From an uncultured Mucilaginibacter sp. (GTDB lineage Bacteria; Bacteroidota; Bacteroidia; Sphingobacteriales; Sphingobacteriaceae), in NCBI GenBank assembly GCA_903864275.1, contig CAIPFE010000052.1:83137-147136 (forward strand): DNA of 64,000 nucleotides, given 5' to 3'. Positions 1-7,766 of the stretch are shown piece by piece; position 1 is the first letter of the stretch; every line of letters starts with the position of its first letter. The notes under the pieces are model-generated. The model worked only from the letters and a program-made list of their open reading frames with translations. It did no database searches and was not told where the DNA came from. Both the position numbers and the translations under genes were made by a program.

Positions 1-368
1 TTATAAGTGCCGGTATCGAGATTTGCGAAAACAACAGATGGGGTTAAAGCAAAAAGGTCCACACCCATTAAATTTCTTGTGGTGATCTCAATACTGGTAT
101 TAGCTTTCCTGGCCTCCAGCTTAAATTGGGCAATATTTGCAACCCCTGCAGTAAATTGAATTACCGGGGCAACCGAGTTGACCGCTAATTTTGAAGTGGA
201 AGCCGCTAAAATGGTTGAAGAATTAACTGCTTTTACGCCGAAAGCAACTTGTGACGCTTTAGTTGAGGGCTGTGGCGAATTACCCTTTTTACAGCTGTAT
301 CCTGCTAACACTACCATTAGCAATATGAATAATGCTTTCACTTTGATTGATTTGTTTGAATTTTTCAT
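1..368 (-). CDS. Putative lipoprotein, 3' end outside the window
   Basis: The reading frame starts at the ATG complementary to 366-368 and runs left off the window edge, giving 122 visible residues. The first 26 residues are a basic N-terminus, a hydrophobic stretch (LFILLMVVLAG) and a Cys in the context GYSC, so a lipid-anchored envelope protein is likely, although the lipobox is not perfect. The rest is Ser/Thr/Ala/Val-rich, as in beta-sandwich envelope lipoproteins. No family is recognised. Its upstream sequence (381-420) matches the one upstream of the gene at 506-889 and resembles the sigma-gene promoter at 2526-2554, so it may belong to that sigma factor's regulon. Function unknown. Confidence 0.6.
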   Translation of the reverse strand, partial: MKNSNKSIKVKALFILLMVVLAGYSCKKGNSPQPSTKASQVAFGVKAVNSSTILAASTSKLAVNSVAPVIQFTAGVANIAQFKLEARKANTSIEITTRNLMGVDLFALTPSVVFANLDTGTY

Positions 369-388
369 GACTTTACGTTTTTTTATAT

Positions 389-417
389 TTAGTAAATGCC
401 GGGATTAATAATGTAAC
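389..417 (-). promoter_or_regulatory. Copy 1 of a shared bipartite promoter-like motif
   Basis: On the minus strand this reads GTTACA, 15 bases, then TTTACTAA, ending about 20 bases before the lipoprotein start codon. The same two boxes with the same 15-base spacing occur at 909-937 and 2526-2554. The first two copies match at 35 of 40 positions over 381-420 and 901-940. Identical spacing before three start codons, one of them an ECF sigma gene, suggests an ECF promoter, but this is inferred. Confidence 0.5.
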
Positions 418-505
418 CGGCAGCCTGATTTTATTTTAAATACTTTTGAGAAATACTGTGAAGGTGGATTGTTGGGCATTGTGCCCTGGTAGTTAAATAC
501 CTTTT

Positions 506-889
506 CTAAACCGAAACCGGGATCGATTTATCGGATATTTGCTTTATCGCATTATCCAATTCGGTGGCTGATAGCGCTATATATTGCAATATCGTTCCAA
601 ATTCATCATCGTCTTTTGAACCGTCGATTAATTGGATCAAACCCATTATCCTGGCCAGGGGGCCTCTTACTATATGGGATTGTATCCACGATATTTCCCG
701 TAGTTTTTCATTTTGCGCCTCGATGGCATCCAGGTAATTTGATGCTTCTGCAGGGTGCTCTGATGAAACAATTGGAGGTTCAATGACATTACTTTTGGTG
801 TTCACCTGGATCAATGCCTGGTATCTTTGTCTGCAAGTAAGATTGCTCTGATAATTTAACGGCCCTTTCGCCCTGTATACTATCTCCAT
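506..889 (-). CDS. Histidine-kinase-like phosphotransfer fragment protein
   Basis: 127 residues. Residues about 68-88 contain a DHp-like helix (SHIVRGPLARIMGLIQLID) that resembles the H-box region of Bacteroidota PAS/HisKA kinases (SHxxRxPxARIxGL). No ATPase domain follows, so it cannot autophosphorylate by itself. Such small proteins may act as dimerisation or phosphotransfer partners, or be degraded kinase remnants. The intact frame and the promoter-like motif at 909-937 argue for an expressed gene. Role inferred; the domain assignment is moderately sure. Confidence 0.6.
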   Translation of the reverse strand: MEIVYRAKGPLNYQSNLTCRQRYQALIQVNTKSNVIEPPIVSSEHPAEASNYLDAIEAQNEKLREISWIQSHIVRGPLARIMGLIQLIDGSKDDDEFGTILQYIALSATELDNAIKQISDKSIPVSV

Positions 890-908
890 GATTTCCGGTT
901 TTTTATAC

Positions 909-937
909 TTAGTAAATGCCCGGTAGAATAATGTAAC
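909..937 (-). promoter_or_regulatory. Copy 2 of the shared bipartite promoter-like motif
   Basis: Minus strand GTTACA, 15 bases, TTTACTAA, about 19 bases before the start of the kinase-like gene. The copy also forms a small inverted repeat (CCGGT...ACCGG) between the boxes. It is near-identical to the copy at 389-417. Confidence 0.5.
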
Positions 938-1089
938 CGGTATTCCACAGTTATTTTATTTGCAGATATATGAAGAGGAGATCGACCTTATTTGGTTGCC
1001 CGAAAAATAATTAATTATGCGAATTGAGGGTCAAGGTATTAGCGCCAGGAATAAAAATAAAAAGGTAAAACCTAACTTACATACAGTAC

Positions 1090-1145
1090 TTCTTGATTCT
1101 TGGCTCTTGGTTCTTGGTTCTTGATTCTTGATTCTTGATTCTTAT
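1090..1145. repeat. Eight-unit 7-bp tandem repeat (TTCTTGA/G)
   Basis: Eight consecutive heptamers, TTCTTGA, TTCTTGG, CTCTTGG, TTCTTGG, three TTCTTGA and TTCTTAT, run into the stop codon of the anti-sigma-type gene (1142-1144). It is a microsatellite that can change length by slippage. It lies at the 3' end of the transcript, so it is unlikely to switch the gene on or off. Confidence 0.85.
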
Positions 1146-1912
1146 TTTCCCGAACTCTTAAAGGCCAGTAATTTAAGCTTAAGCAAGGTCCAGTAGTTAA
1201 CCTTATCATGGTATAAATTGTCAGGATCGGAGTGTATTTTTTCAAATACGGGCAGGGCCTTTGCCGGCTGGTTGCCTTCGATATAGGCGAGGGCCAGGTA
1301 ATACGATGCATCGTCTTTAAAAGTATTGGCAGGTCCGGGAGCGTTCACAACCTGGTTAAAACTTTGTATAGCTTTACCGGGCTGGTGTATTTCCAGGTAT
1401 GCCTGGGCAACTAAAAAGTTCTCCTTACCACCCGGATTGGTAAGCGTTTTAAATGTGCTGATAACCTCGTGGTAATTACCGGTGTTAAATGCTTTCTCTA
1501 AAGCTGTGTTTGCATTTTCCCCGCGGCTTATACTCAATTTATAAGGTTCATAGTTTTCCTTATATAATTTTGACGAAGATGTGGTGGCGTACATGTAAAT
1601 ACCAATAGCAGACAAGAGCAGAAAAAGGCTGGCTGCATATTTCAGGGTGCTGCGCATAAATGGATAGATCTTGCTTTCAGCGGGTTTTTCCTGTTCTTCA
1701 GGCTCCTGCAACATTTCCCGGCGTACAGATGCCACCTGGCGCTGCAAGCCATAGCTGCGTATTGCCATCTTAGCCAACTCCAGGTTCTCTAATTCCTGGC
1801 GGAGTGCGCTGTTTTCGGACAGTAATTTTTCAAATGTTGCTAACTCATTGCCGGGTAATTCACCGTCCATGTATTGTATGAGTTTTTCGGAGTATGATTC
1901 GCTATTGTCCAT
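1142..1912 (-). CDS. Anti-sigma-factor-like membrane protein with TPR repeats
   Basis: 256 residues. The cytoplasmic N-terminus (1-85) is acidic and helical, beginning with a YMDGEL-type segment typical of anti-sigma N-termini. One membrane helix lies at about 88-108. The outer part (130-250) carries TPR-like helices (KAIQSFNQVV, YYLALAYIEGNQPAKALPVFEKI). The start overlaps the end of the ECF sigma gene by 11 bases, so the two are translationally coupled. By analogy with other sigma/anti-sigma pairs it should hold the sigma factor at the membrane until a periplasmic signal arrives. There is no TonB receptor or SusCD next to it, so this is not a FecIR-type nutrient sensor. Confidence 0.75.
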   Translation of the reverse strand: MDNSESYSEKLIQYMDGELPGNELATFEKLLSENSALRQELENLELAKMAIRSYGLQRQVASVRREMLQEPEEQEKPAESKIYPFMRSTLKYAASLFLLLSAIGIYMYATTSSSKLYKENYEPYKLSISRGENANTALEKAFNTGNYHEVISTFKTLTNPGGKENFLVAQAYLEIHQPGKAIQSFNQVVNAPGPANTFKDDASYYLALAYIEGNQPAKALPVFEKIHSDPDNLYHDKVNYWTLLKLKLLAFKSSGK

Positions 1913-2513
1913 ATACTAATGCGTTTTTAAATCGTTGGGCCAAACCGGGATTTTCCGTGAGCATCTGCTCCAGGTTCTTTAAACATTTATATTTTTTATT
2001 CCTTAATACCTGTTCGTTTTGAAATTCCACCAGCGGTAAAATTTCTTTCATCGAAAGATCGTTATAATAATAGGCTACCAATATTCGCTTGCAAACATCC
2101 CCAAGCTTTTCTATCATGGCCATTACCAGGCCTTTTGCCTCTCTTTCAAGCAAAAAATGGCTAACGTCTTTATCTTGCTGGTCTTTGCCACCCTCGTATT
2201 TTTCTTCCCGCAGCAAAACCTTATTCCTCTTTTTTAATTCGTTTAACCATGCGTAACGGCTCAAGGTGTACAGAAAAGTTTTGATACTTGATTCTCCCCT
2301 GAACTTATCGCCTTTAACTATTTCAATAAAGCTTACTATTACCTCCTGGAAAATATCTTCAGCATCCTGTTCCGAACCCTGGTTAAGTTTGACATAATTA
2401 CTTAAGCCATAATAGTAATTTTTGTATAAATGCTTTATTGCCAAATCACTAACATGTTCTTTTTTAAGCGTTTCAATTAACTCCTTATCGGAGAATGCAA
2501 GCACTTTGCCCAT
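1902..2513 (-). CDS. ECF-type RNA polymerase sigma factor
   Basis: 203 residues, the usual size for ECF sigma factors. Region 2 is at about 20-95 (AEDIFQEVIVSFIEIV, then SSIKTFLYTLSRYAWLNELKKR, which recognises the -10 element). Region 4 is at about 130-190 (LGDVCKRILVAYYYNDLSMKEI). It recruits core RNA polymerase to its own promoter class. The anti-sigma gene overlaps its 3' end. Its upstream region (2526-2554) holds the GTTACA-N15-TTTACTAA motif also seen before two genes at the window's left edge, consistent with autoregulation. The sigma assignment is firm; the regulon is inferred. Confidence 0.9.
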   Translation of the reverse strand: MGKVLAFSDKELIETLKKEHVSDLAIKHLYKNYYYGLSNYVKLNQGSEQDAEDIFQEVIVSFIEIVKGDKFRGESSIKTFLYTLSRYAWLNELKKRNKVLLREEKYEGGKDQQDKDVSHFLLEREAKGLVMAMIEKLGDVCKRILVAYYYNDLSMKEILPLVEFQNEQVLRNKKYKCLKNLEQMLTENPGLAQRFKNALVYGQ

Positions 2514-2525
2514 ACTATTCTTTTA

Positions 2526-2554
2526 TTAGTAAACTTCGGTATCGAATTTGTAAC
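2526..2554 (-). promoter_or_regulatory. Candidate autoregulated promoter of the ECF sigma gene
   Basis: Minus-strand GTTACA, exactly 15 bases, TTTACTAA, ending about 12 bases before the sigma start codon. Both boxes and the spacing match the copies at 389-417 and 909-937. Sequence between the boxes also agrees partly (CGGTA on the plus strand in this copy and in copy 2). Confidence 0.45.
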
Positions 2555-2703
2555 TAAGCTAAGGCTTTAAATATTGATTAATTTAAAAAGCGGGAAAAAA
2601 GTGGTTTGGGCAGGGTTATTTAATCCATCAATATGTGCGCAAATGAGATGGAGAAGAATGCCCCAGCTGTTCGAAGTAATTGAAAGACGCATAGCGTGAC
2701 GCA

Positions 2704-2735
2704 TAAAAAAAGCGAGCAACCAACGGTTATCCGCT
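2704..2735 (-). terminator. Intrinsic terminator after a tRNA 3' remnant
   Basis: On the minus strand an AGCG...CGCT stem encloses AACC/GGTT and is followed by seven T. It directly follows the tRNA 3' remnant at 2740-2766, as expected of an original tRNA terminator. Confidence 0.65.
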
Positions 2736-2739
2736 TTCG

Positions 2740-2766
2740 TGCGCTCACCTGGGCTCGAACCAGGGA
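2740..2766 (-). tRNA. tRNA 3'-end remnant (T arm and acceptor strand only)
   Basis: Minus strand reads CCTGG TTCGAGC CCAGG, a perfect T arm, then the acceptor strand TGAGCGC and a discriminator A. There is no anticodon arm, D arm or matching 5' acceptor strand, because upstream sequence switches to a fragment of a cation-efflux gene. A terminator follows. This is what remains when an element integrates into the 3' part of a tRNA gene. The parent tRNA cannot be named from this piece. Confidence 0.65.
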
Positions 2767-2822
2767 GGACTAATTTGCCGCCAGAACCTTTGATCAGTTG
2801 AACCGCCAACTGGTAATAACAA
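2767..2822 (-). pseudogene. 3'-end remnant of a cation-efflux (DmeF-like) gene
   Basis: The minus-strand sequence encodes VQLIKGSGGKLV, the same C-terminal motif as the intact gene at 3371-4669, with about 80 percent nucleotide identity by eye and one base deleted (GGCGG against GGGCGG). It has no start and is joined at its 3' side to the tRNA remnant at 2740-2766. It is probably left from a duplicated copy of the transporter gene after recombination. Confidence 0.7.
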
Positions 2823-2825
2823 GGT

Positions 2826-3341
2826 TCACGGAAACGCGACCAGCAGGCCCGCGCTGATCCCGACCGATTGTTCATGCCCGCGGCCAAAGCTGTAATCGTA
2901 AGCCGGTTCAAGATACCAGCCGAACCTATGGCTAGCGGCCGGCCAAAACATCCAATCCAGGGCGATTTCACCACTGGTGCCATTTGTTATCATTCCATTA
3001 TCGTTCGCATGGTTCCATGCCAGACCAACGCCAAACATAAACTCAACTTTGGGGGATAGGGTCCAGGGTTTTTTAAACAAAATGTCGATGTCTGTTTCTT
3101 TTGGGTGGTTGCCAAAGGTTGACGTAACACCCAATTCCAGCTCCAGCCAGTCTTCTACCGGCGTAACCTCGACCGCAGCGCTATAACCGGAACTTGACCC
3201 GCCTTTAAAGTTCAGGGATGCAGCCCCGCCAAACTCCGCGACCGCGACAGGTTCCTTTTTAGTCAACGTATCCTTCGCGGCCTCCTGCCCGATCGCATTC
3301 AGTGTCAAGAAAAGTAACAGGATCGTCAAAATCGTTCTCAT
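2826..3341 (-). CDS. Small secreted beta-rich outer-membrane-type protein
   Basis: 171 residues with a signal peptide (MRTILTILLLFLTLNAIGQ). The mature part alternates aromatic and polar residues in beta strands and ends in a short strand finishing in Phe-Pro, like small outer-membrane barrels of Bacteroidota. No named family is recognised. It is the last gene of the leftward metal operon, 29 bases after the nitroreductase-transporter fusion, so a role in metal efflux or envelope response is plausible but unproven. Its stop codon lies at the edge of the transporter remnant. Confidence 0.65.
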   Translation of the reverse strand: MRTILTILLLFLTLNAIGQEAAKDTLTKKEPVAVAEFGGAASLNFKGGSSSGYSAAVEVTPVEDWLELELGVTSTFGNHPKETDIDILFKKPWTLSPKVEFMFGVGLAWNHANDNGMITNGTSGEIALDWMFWPAASHRFGWYLEPAYDYSFGRGHEQSVGISAGLLVAFP

Positions 3342-3370
3342 ATTTTATCAACTATACCCAATACCCTGGC

Positions 3371-4669
3371 TTAAGCGGCCTTTTTAAAATCAACCAGCTT
3401 TCCGCCGGAACCTTTTATCAGCTGAACCGCCCAACTGGTTATGACAATACTGCCAATGATACCGCTAATCGCGTCCAGCCAAAACAAATGAAAAAACAAG
3501 CCAAAGGACAGCGCGATAATGGCGGTAAGGCTGGTTAAGCCATCGGCCAAAACGTGCAAATAAGCTGCACGAATATTATGGTCATGATTATCATGATCGT
3601 GACGCAGCAATAAGGCGCTGATGCCGTTTACGATCAGGCCGATGGCAGCTACTGCAATGGCTTCGCCGAATTTAATTGGCAAAGGATGAATTAAACGCCC
3701 AATCGATTCCACAGCCATAATCACGGCGATGATTTGTAATACAATGGCGCTGGTAAAACCGGAAAGGGATAACAGGCGGTCGCTTTGAAAGGATATTTTT
3801 TGCGATTGACTGTATTTGCGGGTAAAGAAATAAGCTGACCATGTTAATCCTATTGCAAAAACATGTGTCGACATGTGCCATCCTTCGGCCGTCAGCGCCA
3901 TCGAATTACTGTAATAACCGATGACTATTTCTACAATCATGGTAACGACGGTTAGTATGACGACCCAGCGGGCCTGGCTTTCATGATCATGCATCCCTGA
4001 TTTATCAGCGATCAAAGACACTGTTTTAGCTGATGTTAGACCGCCCGGGCTTGCACTGTTCTTATACTCACTTATCCATTCCACTTTGGTTTGAATGGGG
4101 CTTCTCCTGGAGAGGCTTTTATAGGGTATGGCAACATAACCGATAAAAAAGAAACCCATAAGCTTATCCTTTTCGCCCAGGTCAAAATACGCTTTTGATT
4201 GTTCGAAGTAAGTGATGCCGGCAGTAGTCCAATAGGAACCCAGGCCGTAGGCAGTCACCGTTAAAAACATATTCTCCACGGCGCATGCTACCGCAGCTAT
4301 TTCCTCGTTTTCCGGTAATACCCCTTGTTCATTTCTTCTCATCCCGATAGAAATAACATGCGAAGCCAACATCGGGTATTCCAGTAATTTCTGGTACCGG
4401 CTCTCACTGTAATCTTCACCCGCATGTTCCTGGTAAATAGCGGCTTGCAGTTGAGCGAAATACCGTCGGCCCTCTCCTGAAAACACCTTGAAGCGCCAGG
4501 GCTCTGTTTGCTTATGATTTGGAGCACGATTAGCATTCTCCAATATCTGCCAGATCACTTCGTCCGGTACTATTTCCCCTTTTTCATATTGCCGCGGATA
4601 AATGCTTCTCCTGTTTTTAATAATCTCATTGAGTTGATCAACATCATAAGGCGGAATGCTTGTTTTCAT
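3371..4669 (-). CDS. Nitroreductase fused to a DmeF-like CDF cation efflux transporter
   Basis: 432 residues from the ATG at 4669; an upstream in-frame ATG at 4705 would overlap the fur-type gene. Residues 10-200 are a nitroreductase-family FMN domain (KNRRSIYPRQY, RAPNHKQTEPWRF, GLGSYWTTAGI). Residues 226-432 are a cation diffusion facilitator of the DmeF type, with AEGWHMSTH (261-269), a His-rich loop HDHDNHDH (357-364), HVLADGL and about six membrane helices. CDF proteins export Co, Ni or Zn in exchange for protons. No stop or frameshift separates the halves. M226 (ATG at 3994) is a natural-looking N-terminus for a stand-alone transporter, so internal initiation is possible. The gene lies 11 bases after the Fur-type gene. 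Confidence 0.8.
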   Translation of the reverse strand: MKTSIPPYDVDQLNEIIKNRRSIYPRQYEKGEIVPDEVIWQILENANRAPNHKQTEPWRFKVFSGEGRRYFAQLQAAIYQEHAGEDYSESRYQKLLEYPMLASHVISIGMRRNEQGVLPENEEIAAVACAVENMFLTVTAYGLGSYWTTAGITYFEQSKAYFDLGEKDKLMGFFFIGYVAIPYKSLSRRSPIQTKVEWISEYKNSASPGGLTSAKTVSLIADKSGMHDHESQARWVVILTVVTMIVEIVIGYYSNSMALTAEGWHMSTHVFAIGLTWSAYFFTRKYSQSQKISFQSDRLLSLSGFTSAIVLQIIAVIMAVESIGRLIHPLPIKFGEAIAVAAIGLIVNGISALLLRHDHDNHDHNIRAAYLHVLADGLTSLTAIIALSFGLFFHLFWLDAISGIIGSIVITSWAVQLIKGSGGKLVDFKKAA

Positions 4670-4680
4670 AACTGATTTAA

Positions 4681-5115
4681 TTATATAGTATTGCACGAAC
4701 GGCAAATCCCGTTCATCAGAAACATATATCTTGCTGTTTTAAACTCACCGGGAAATGGCGCCGCAATAAAGTCAGGCGCGGGTAAACGATACACTTTTCT
4801 ACACTGGGAGCAATAAAAATGCAGAAATACTTCAGGGTCGCGGCCCGATAAATCGGCTGGGTACAATGCATAATGAGGTGTACCATCCACATCAAATACC
4901 TTATAAATAATCTTTTTCATTTCTAATCTCCGTAAAACACCATATAGTGTTGCCCTGTTTAGCCCTTTCGTTTTCTTTACCAACCATGGAAGGGTAACAG
5001 CGGTATTTTTACAGGATGCCAGGATGGCCAGCACCCGCAGCCCTGCAGCCGTTTTTTTTAAACGGTTGTCGTTTAAAATCTTTTCAGCATTTGGGGTATC
5101 AGCAAACTTCTTCAT
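4681..5115 (-). CDS. Fur/Zur-family metal-dependent repressor
   Basis: 144 residues, the normal Fur size. The N-terminal winged helix includes KTKGLNRATLYGVLRRLEMKK, corresponding to the Fur DNA-recognition helix. The C-terminal part has two CxxC pairs (HFYCSQCRK and GICRSCN), the structural zinc site. Its position between a TonB receptor and a cation exporter suggests metal-responsive control of this operon. The metal cannot be fixed from sequence; zinc is the best guess from the cysteine sites and the receptor. It starts 40 bases after the receptor gene. Confidence 0.85.
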   Translation of the reverse strand: MKKFADTPNAEKILNDNRLKKTAAGLRVLAILASCKNTAVTLPWLVKKTKGLNRATLYGVLRRLEMKKIIYKVFDVDGTPHYALYPADLSGRDPEVFLHFYCSQCRKVYRLPAPDFIAAPFPGEFKTARYMFLMNGICRSCNTI

Positions 5116-5155
5116 ATAAAATGCAGCCCTGTCCTAAAGCAGGGCTGCTTAACAT

Positions 5156-7684
5156 TTATGATCCGGTGGTTGCCTTTGTGTGCTGTGACAGGTCAAACGG
5201 TATAACTACTTTAAAACTAATATTGCGGCCCATATTAAAAATACCGGGCTCTACGCCTGGCGGAACAACCGGGTTATCGAAATATTTAAGCCTACTCATG
5301 TTTGATTGATAGTTTATGTTGGCAAGGTTTGTTCCTTCAATAAATAACTCTATAACCTTCTTTCCGGCAGCATTTACCAAATTACCGCCTATACCGGCGC
5401 TCAACAAATTATAGCCGGCAGTATAGGTTTCCGTACCATAAGCTGCAAAAAACCTGTCTTGCGCATTATAATGATCAAAACCCACAAAGGCATAAACATT
5501 CCTAAAACTGCTGAATCCTTTGGTAAAAGTGCCGCGCAATACTGAATGGGTATGCAGCGGAGGGATAAACGGCAAATATTTAAGACTGTCAGCCACCTTG
5601 CCGCCATTTCCTAAATTTGTACCGTAGGTCAATGCGAGTGAGTTTTCAAAATGCAGCCATGCCACAGGGTGGATATCTAAACTAAACTCACCGCCATTAA
5701 TACGTGCTTTGCTTTGCACATACGTAAATATGTTATACAAAGGAAAAGCAGGATTGCGGGCGGGCGAGCCGTCGGGATTAAGTTCTTGTTGCTGGTAAAT
5801 GTAATTTTCAATGTTATTATTAAACAATTCCACACTTGCAGAAACATTTGGTAAACTCAGAAAAGCGCCGATGTCCTCCTGAACACTAAATTCAGGCTTA
5901 AAATTGCTGTTACCCACATGATATATCTGTGAACCAGGATCTGGGCCGTTAGCTGACAATTCAGCGATACTTGGCGCCCTGAAACCTCGTGCGATGTTGG
6001 CCTTCAGTAAAAACGCATCAGAGAAATTATAAGTTGCGCCGAAGCTGTATGAAGCACCTGAAAACGTTTTATTTAGAGCTGAAAATTGCGGTGTCACACC
6101 AGTAGCAGTGGTAGGATTGCTGCCGGTATACAACTGAGGATACTTAGAATTTAATGTATCAATGTAGGCAGCCTGGCCGTTAAATGAACGGCTGTCATAC
6201 CTTGCACCTGCTGACAAGTCCAACTTACCGAAGCTTTTTTTCATGATTGCAAATGGCCCGACATCAAACTGGTGATATGCCGGGATCGGGAAATCGGTCG
6301 CATCACCAATTGTATTGTTCTGGTACTGGCCGTTAACGCCGAAACTGGTTTCGTAGTCATTCCCTAAAGAGAAATTATATTTCACATCGTAAGTATAGGT
6401 ACTTAAGTGCAGGTTTAGCCCTGCAATAGCAGGATCTTCAGGGTGGGTGTATTCTCGTCGGTGGCTAAACTGGTAGCCTAAGTTAACAATCAGGTTGCCG
6501 TTGCCCAAGATGAAATTACTGTTATCATAAATGCGGTAAAGCTGAACATGCTGATGCAAAACCGGTATAGCGTATGAATTTAGTTCAGCCGGTGACACGA
6601 TAGGACGAAATGCATCATCTTCTGTAATTTGTTTGGTAAATTTCCGTGTCAGGGAATCCCTGCTGCCATCGGGTATATCCTGCAAATCATCAAAAACAGA
6701 CGCGTTTAGATACGAATAGCCCCAGGATTTATTTAAGCCGATCATCGCGCGTGCATCCCTTTCCTGGTATCCCGTCGCATATACCCGGCCATCGTGCTGG
6801 TTCTGATAATCTTTTGCCTCTTTACCGGAAATAATAGCTCCCCAAACCAGTCCATTACTGTTTCCTTGCAATCGGAATGAACCGTTCAGGAGTGCCTGGT
6901 TGGTACCATACAAACCTGTTATCGAGCCCAATATTTTACCATCGGGAACCGGTTGTGGCGTTAGGAGATTTACCACTCCGCCAATGGCATCCGATCCGTA
7001 GCTTAAACTCGCAGGGCCTTTAATTACTTCTATCCGGTCAATTGAGTTTTGGTCTACCTCTATTCCATGTTCATCGCCCCACTGTTGTCCTTCCTGGCGT
7101 ATGCCGTCTTCTAAGGTAATTACCCGGTTATACCCCAGGCCATGAATAAAGGGCTTGGAAACATTCGGTCCCGTAGTAACCGCGCTTATTCCGGGTAAAT
7201 TGGCTATTGCATCAATAATATTAGTGGATGCAGCCTGCTGATCAATATAGGCCCTGCCAACGGCAACCATAGGTACCGGGTCCCGTTTTATTTCGGTGGC
7301 TTTGCTAACACCGGTAATCACAACCTCCCCGGCCTCAATTGATGATATATGTAGCTGTACATCCAGTACAGCTGTTTTTGAAAAATCAACTCTTTGGTTA
7401 AAAGTAGCATAGCCCAAATAACGTACCTGTACCAGGTAAACCCCTTTGGGTAAATGGTTGATGGTGTATTTTCCATTGACGTCGGTGACAGCTTCTGTTC
7501 TAAGGTCGGGAATAGAAATACTTGCACCTGCCATCGGTTTGCCATCGGCCTTATCGGTAACTGCACCCGTTAAAGAACCGGTAATAGCATCACCATTGGT
7601 CTTATTTTTATTAATGGCAGCATAGGAAGAGATCGAAAAACTTATTAATAGTATTAATAAGCCATAAAATAGCTTTAATTTCAT
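5156..7684 (-). CDS. TonB-dependent receptor with carboxypeptidase-regulatory-like domain
   Basis: 842 residues. Signal peptide 1-22, CarboxypepD_reg-like beta sandwich at about 36-118 (GAVTDKADGKPMAGASISI), plug domain to about 250 (IDRIEVIKGPASLSYGSDAIGG), then a 22-strand-type barrel. Receptors of this type take up metal chelates, haem or other scarce ligands using TonB energy. The plug segment LGYNRVITLEDGIRQEG and a nearby His (GDEHGIEVD) recall zinc-type receptors. It is co-directional with a Fur-type repressor and a CDF exporter, which supports a metal ligand. It is not a SusC: no SusD follows. Confidence 0.9.
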   Translation of the reverse strand: MKLKLFYGLLILLISFSISSYAAINKNKTNGDAITGSLTGAVTDKADGKPMAGASISIPDLRTEAVTDVNGKYTINHLPKGVYLVQVRYLGYATFNQRVDFSKTAVLDVQLHISSIEAGEVVITGVSKATEIKRDPVPMVAVGRAYIDQQAASTNIIDAIANLPGISAVTTGPNVSKPFIHGLGYNRVITLEDGIRQEGQQWGDEHGIEVDQNSIDRIEVIKGPASLSYGSDAIGGVVNLLTPQPVPDGKILGSITGLYGTNQALLNGSFRLQGNSNGLVWGAIISGKEAKDYQNQHDGRVYATGYQERDARAMIGLNKSWGYSYLNASVFDDLQDIPDGSRDSLTRKFTKQITEDDAFRPIVSPAELNSYAIPVLHQHVQLYRIYDNSNFILGNGNLIVNLGYQFSHRREYTHPEDPAIAGLNLHLSTYTYDVKYNFSLGNDYETSFGVNGQYQNNTIGDATDFPIPAYHQFDVGPFAIMKKSFGKLDLSAGARYDSRSFNGQAAYIDTLNSKYPQLYTGSNPTTATGVTPQFSALNKTFSGASYSFGATYNFSDAFLLKANIARGFRAPSIAELSANGPDPGSQIYHVGNSNFKPEFSVQEDIGAFLSLPNVSASVELFNNNIENYIYQQQELNPDGSPARNPAFPLYNIFTYVQSKARINGGEFSLDIHPVAWLHFENSLALTYGTNLGNGGKVADSLKYLPFIPPLHTHSVLRGTFTKGFSSFRNVYAFVGFDHYNAQDRFFAAYGTETYTAGYNLLSAGIGGNLVNAAGKKVIELFIEGTNLANINYQSNMSRLKYFDNPVVPPGVEPGIFNMGRNISFKVVIPFDLSQHTKATTGS

Positions 7685-7766
7685 AGTATTTATTTAAAAT
7701 CAATAATAATTGCCAAAAGGCCATTGATGGCGAAAGGCACCGTGAATAAAAAGAAATAGGAAAATA

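Noticed and set aside
2567..2983. Minus-strand open frame running through the tRNA remnant
   Set aside because: Only the piece VQLIKGSGGKLV is real coding history; the rest is tRNA sequence and an alternate frame of the outer-membrane-type gene.
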